NCBI GenBank assembly: GCA_937893835.1
Contig: CALCSS010000070.1
Location: forward strand, 1 to 18,251
DNA from: an uncultured Fidelibacterota bacterium
Lineage (GTDB): Bacteria; Fidelibacterota; Marinisomatia; Marinisomatales; UBA1611
Reading direction: 5' to 3'
Length of the DNA stretch: 18,251 bases
Shown: piece after piece, positions 15,072-18,251 of the stretch
Layout of the letters: every line of letters begins with the position of its first letter
Numbering within the stretch: the stretch's first letter is position 1
The notes under the pieces: model-generated
Databases searched by the model: none
The model's input: the letters and a program-made list of their open reading frames with translations, nothing else
What the model was told of the DNA's origin: nothing
Program-made: the position numbers and the translations under genes

Positions 15072-15454
15072 AGGTTGTGATAATAATGGGGTCTACATCA
15101 GATGAACCCCATGCAAAAAAGATAACTGAACACCTTGACAAGTATGGAATAGTGTGGGAGCAGCATGCGGCATCTGCCCATAAAGAACCTTTGAAGGTGT
15201 TGGACATACTAAAGATGAACAGGAACAAGGAAAATATCGTATATGTCACCATTGCAGGAAGATCAAATGCCCTATCAGGATTCGTGGCTGCAAACTCTGA
15301 GTTTCCAACACTGGGTTGTCCACCTTTTTCAGATAAATCTGATATGTTGGTAAACATACACTCTACCCTACAAATGCCCAGCAACACTCCGGTGCTTACT
15401 GTGATCGACCCTGGTAATTGCGCCCTAGCTGCAAAGCGGATACTGGGTGCATAA
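15068..15454 (+). CDS. purE: class II PurE, phosphoribosylaminoimidazole carboxylase
   Basis: A 128-residue PurE. The nucleotide-binding GSTSDEPHAKK and the catalytic-His segment ASAHKEP mark the family. The segment VTIAGRSNALSGFV replaces the GGAAHLPG of class I enzymes and equals the class II signature known from Treponema denticola and, in variant form (AGRSNGLG), from the AIR carboxylase half of animal PAICS. Class II enzymes carboxylate AIR with CO2 directly, so PurK and the N5-CAIR step are not needed; no purK is seen here. It is 30-40 residues shorter than typical members, because it stops soon after AAKRILGA and lacks the C-terminal helix that packs against neighbours in the octamer. 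It overlaps purC by 4 bases and purB by 8. Confidence 0.93.
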   Translation: MKVVIIMGSTSDEPHAKKITEHLDKYGIVWEQHAASAHKEPLKVLDILKMNRNKENIVYVTIAGRSNALSGFVAANSEFPTLGCPPFSDKSDMLVNIHSTLQMPSNTPVLTVIDPGNCALAAKRILGA

Positions 15455-16796
15455 CCCACTTGGTGCTCTCTCTCCCTTAGATGGTCGCTACAGTCGTAGC
15501 GTTAAAGAACTGAATGCATATTTTTCTGAGGCTGCTCTCATGCGGTATAGGATATATGTAGAGGTTGAATATTTGATAGCTCTGAGTCGTGAAAAAAAGA
15601 TAGATAAGCTCTCACCACTGAGCGATAGACAACAAGAAAGACTAAGAAAAACCTATCAGAACTTCGATCTAGATTCAGCGCAGATGGTCAAGGACATAGA
15701 GTCAGAGACAAACCACGATGTGAAAGCAATAGAGTATTACATCCAAAAGAATTGTAAAAGGTCTCTCCATCCATGGATTCATTTTGCGCTCACATCAGAA
15801 GATGTCAACAATATATCATACACCCTAATGTGGTGTCATGCTATAAAACAGGTGTATACACCAATGTTGGTGAACCTTCACAGGGACCTAAAGAGATTGG
15901 CCAAGAAAAATAGATCAGTATCCATGTTGTCAATGACCCATGGTCAACCCGCGACCCCCACCACATTTGGGAAGGAACTTGCTGTCTTCTGTAAGAGACT
16001 GGAAAGACAGATCGGCCAATTAAAGACACATGTATCATTGGGAAAGTTGAGTGGTGCCACAGGAACCTGGTCTGCTCATGTAAGCGCCTACCCAACGGTC
16101 AATTGGCCTCGGTTCACGTCAAGATTCATAAGGTCTCTAGGCCTTGGTCCAAATATGCTCACTACCCAAATAGAGCCCCATGACAGTATGGCGGAGAGCT
16201 TCCACAATGTCGTTCGTGTGAACTCGATCCTGAAAGACCTTTGTCAGGATATGTGGATGTATATAAGTCGTGGAATCCTTTCTCAGAAAAAGGTCGCTGG
16301 TGAGGTGGGCTCTTCTACCATGCCACACAAGATCAACCCAATTCAATTTGAGAACGCTGAGGGAAATATAGGGATTGCAAATGCGTTATTGAATCACCTT
16401 GCGCAAAAGCTACCAATCTCTAGAATGCAGAGAGACCTCACTGACTCCACGGTATTGAGAAATCAAGGAGTGGCTCTGGGATACTCATACCTTGCCCTAA
16501 AGAACATATCAAAAGGATTGTCTAGGGTCACTCTAAACAAAAATAAAATGAGACAAGAGCTGAATGACCATTGGGAGGTTGTGGCTGAGGCCGTACAAAC
16601 GATTCTTCGGAAAGAGGGACGGCAAGATGCGTATGAGAAGCTCAAGGATATGACCAGAGGTGAAAGGATAGACCGAAAATCTATGGGAAACTTTATAAGA
16701 TCATTAAAAATATCAGCCGATGACAAGGAGACTCTCTTGGGACTAAGTCCAGAATCGTATATTGGCGAAGCGTCAAAGATAGTTGAGCAAATATAA
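15447..16796 (+). CDS. purB: adenylosuccinate lyase
   Basis: A 449-residue PurB close to the E. coli form (456). It splits fumarate from SAICAR and from adenylosuccinate, so it serves both IMP and AMP synthesis, and the fumarate comes from the aspartate added by PurC or PurA. Motifs: LSPLDGRYSR at the start, ESETNHDVKAIEYY, FALTSEDVNN, THGQPATPTTFGKE (His165), TTQIEPHD and the superfamily signature GSSTMPHKINP (288-298) with catalytic Ser289/290. The start is GTG 15447, eight bases inside purE; it gives the expected N-terminus. The stop shares one base with the ATG of purF. Confidence 0.97.
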   Translation: MHNPLGALSPLDGRYSRSVKELNAYFSEAALMRYRIYVEVEYLIALSREKKIDKLSPLSDRQQERLRKTYQNFDLDSAQMVKDIESETNHDVKAIEYYIQKNCKRSLHPWIHFALTSEDVNNISYTLMWCHAIKQVYTPMLVNLHRDLKRLAKKNRSVSMLSMTHGQPATPTTFGKELAVFCKRLERQIGQLKTHVSLGKLSGATGTWSAHVSAYPTVNWPRFTSRFIRSLGLGPNMLTTQIEPHDSMAESFHNVVRVNSILKDLCQDMWMYISRGILSQKKVAGEVGSSTMPHKINPIQFENAEGNIGIANALLNHLAQKLPISRMQRDLTDSTVLRNQGVALGYSYLALKNISKGLSRVTLNKNKMRQELNDHWEVVAEAVQTILRKEGRQDAYEKLKDMTRGERIDRKSMGNFIRSLKISADDKETLLGLSPESYIGEASKIVEQI

Positions 16797-18251
16797 TGTG
16801 TGGAGTTGTGGGAATCATATCTGGTCAAAAATCTGTTGCGGGTGAGATCTATGATAGTCTGATCCATCTTCAACATCGAGGTCAAGATGCGGCGGGTATA
16901 ATGACCTACAATGAAAGGTTCCACATAAAAAAGGGAACCGGTCTGATTCGCGACATCTTTGATGAACAAAACATGTCTCGTCTCTTGGGTCGGGTAGGGA
17001 TTGGACACACCAGGTATCCAACTGTTGGTGGGTTTAGCATAGAAGAAGCGCAACCGGTATTTACCCACGTACCCCATGGCATTGCAATGGCACACAATGG
17101 AAACCTTGTCAACTATACCGAATTATCAAAGGAGGTCGTTGAGAAGGACAGGCGACACATAAACTCTTCGGTTGATATCGAAGTGATCCTCCATATCTTT
17201 GCACATGCACTGGACCAGAGAAAAACACAGTCGAATGAGTTAACATTCTTTGACGAGATATGTAATGGGGTAAAGACAGTCTTCGACCGGGTCGATGGTG
17301 CATATTCTGTTGTTGGATCGATAATGAACAGGGGGATGTTCGTCTTTCGTGACCCGAATGGAATTCGACCACTTGTAAAGGGAAAACGAGAGAATAATGA
17401 TGGAACGGTAGATCACATATTTGCCTCAGAGACGACCATGTTCTACTCTTTGGGGTTTACACCGATTGGAAATGTTGAACCTGGTGAGGTCATATGGGTT
17501 GAGGAAGACGGGACAACACACAGCCGCGTCCTTACAAAAGAGCAGTTCACGCCATGTGTTTTTGAATATGTATACTTTGCTAGGCCCGACTGTATACAAA
17601 ATGATGTAAGCGTCTACAGATCAAGACTTCGCATGGGACAGAATCTGGCAGAAAAATGGAAGAATGAATATCCTGACATTGTACCAGATATTGTCATCCC
17701 GGCACCGTCCACAGCCAACACCTCTGCGCTTAGTTTTGCCAATGAGCTTGGGGTACGTTACTCAGAGGGTCTTTATAAAAACCCATTTATTGGTCGAACA
17801 TTCATAATGCCCGGAAACGAAGAACGAAAGAAGTCCGTCCGATATAAGTTGGTCCCTCAAGAGTTTGAGATACGTGATAAAAATGTGCTGATCATGGATG
17901 ATAGTATTGTAAGAGGAAACACCAGCCGTGAGATCGTAAGAATGGTCAGAGAGTTTGGCGCAAAAAGGGTATATTTCATTTCCGCATGCCCACCAGTAAA
18001 ATTTCCATGCTATTATGGCGTGGACATGCCAACCAGAGATGAACTTACAGCAGCAAATCAATCCGTTGAGGAAATAAGGGAATTCATGAAGGTTGATGTT
18101 CTAATGTATCAAGACATTGATGGCCTAAAAGAAGCAGTGACGAGAAAAGGTGATCATAATATAGACAGGCCCTGTATGGCGTGTCTTGACGGTTGGTATG
18201 TTAATGGTGGAATCAATGAGAAGAAGATGGATGATCTGGAATCTCAACGAT
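16796..18251 (+). CDS. purF: amidophosphoribosyltransferase, 485 codons (C-terminus outside window)
   Basis: PurF makes phosphoribosylamine from PRPP and glutamine, the committed step. The frame is open to the window edge. The start ATG gives MCGVVGI, so removal of Met exposes the nucleophile Cys2; there is no propeptide, and a stop 10 bases upstream (16784-16786) excludes a longer form. The N-terminal glutaminase half has HLQHRGQDAAG, GIGHTRYPT and MAHNGNLVN; the phosphoribosyltransferase half has the PRPP loop LIMDDSIVRGNTS (Asp368-Asp369). Cysteines 254 (CVFEYVYFARPD), 405 (FPCYYGVD), 460 and 463 (CMAC) correspond to the four [4Fe-4S] ligands of the Bacillus subtilis enzyme, which E. coli PurF lacks. 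It overlaps purB by one base and ends the visible operon. Confidence 0.96.
   Translation, partial: MCGVVGIISGQKSVAGEIYDSLIHLQHRGQDAAGIMTYNERFHIKKGTGLIRDIFDEQNMSRLLGRVGIGHTRYPTVGGFSIEEAQPVFTHVPHGIAMAHNGNLVNYTELSKEVVEKDRRHINSSVDIEVILHIFAHALDQRKTQSNELTFFDEICNGVKTVFDRVDGAYSVVGSIMNRGMFVFRDPNGIRPLVKGKRENNDGTVDHIFASETTMFYSLGFTPIGNVEPGEVIWVEEDGTTHSRVLTKEQFTPCVFEYVYFARPDCIQNDVSVYRSRLRMGQNLAEKWKNEYPDIVPDIVIPAPSTANTSALSFANELGVRYSEGLYKNPFIGRTFIMPGNEERKKSVRYKLVPQEFEIRDKNVLIMDDSIVRGNTSREIVRMVREFGAKRVYFISACPPVKFPCYYGVDMPTRDELTAANQSVEEIREFMKVDVLMYQDIDGLKEAVTRKGDHNIDRPCMACLDGWYVNGGINEKKMDDLESQR

Noticed and set aside
16463..17095. Minus-strand open frame of 210 residues opposite purB and purF
   Set aside because: It is wholly antisense to two conserved enzymes and shows no family motif.
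1..18251. CRISPR arrays, insertion sequences, tRNA or rRNA genes, phage genes
   Set aside because: I found no repeat-spacer pattern, transposase, cloverleaf or ribosomal RNA signature on either strand.

Overview
The window reads as a stretch of bacterial chromosome. The best guess is a marine bacterium of the Fibrobacteres-Chlorobi-Bacteroidetes side of the tree, possibly Candidatus Marinimicrobia (SAR406). This guess rests on the style of the TonB-dependent receptor (signal peptide, carboxypeptidase-regulatory-like domain, then plug) and on the general look of the proteins; no rRNA or tRNA is present to settle it. TGA is a normal stop here: it ends the PurQ and PurC genes and the nitroreductase gene.

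Left part (1-6379), all on the minus strand. In transcription order it encodes an iodotyrosine-deiodinase-like flavoprotein, a single-domain asparaginase-like protein, an endonuclease V homologue that has lost most of its catalytic residues, an ArsC-type arsenate reductase, a lipoprotein of the endonuclease/exonuclease/phosphatase fold, an unrecognised exported protein, and a TonB-dependent receptor cut by the window edge. The main discovery is the arsC gene. Its reading frame begins at an ATG with a near-ideal Shine-Dalgarno and has an in-frame TGA exactly where the catalytic Cys12 of ArsC should be. A hairpin that fits the bacterial SECIS rules follows. This is a selenocysteine ArsC that ordinary gene callers would cut to a catalytically headless 100-residue fragment.

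Middle (6412-7974), plus strand: a membrane-anchored PAF-acetylhydrolase-like lipase/esterase and a 64-residue PGPGW-type membrane protein that starts on the base after the first gene's stop.

Right part (8148 to the window end), plus strand: a compact purine biosynthesis operon purA-purL-purM-purQ(S)-purC-purE-purB-purF, with most junctions overlapping. It covers step 1 (PurF), FGAM synthase (PurL with PurQ), AIR synthetase (PurM), AIR carboxylation (PurE), SAICAR synthetase (PurC), both lyase steps (PurB) and the first step to AMP (PurA). purD, purN/purT and purH are not here. Three details are unusual. PurQ carries a C-terminal domain that looks like the PurS-like N-terminal domain of large E. 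coli-type PurL, which explains the lack of a separate purS. PurE is of class II (direct CO2-using AIR carboxylase, as in animals and Treponema) and sits directly after purC, so no purK is expected. PurF has all four cysteines of the [4Fe-4S] type but no propeptide.
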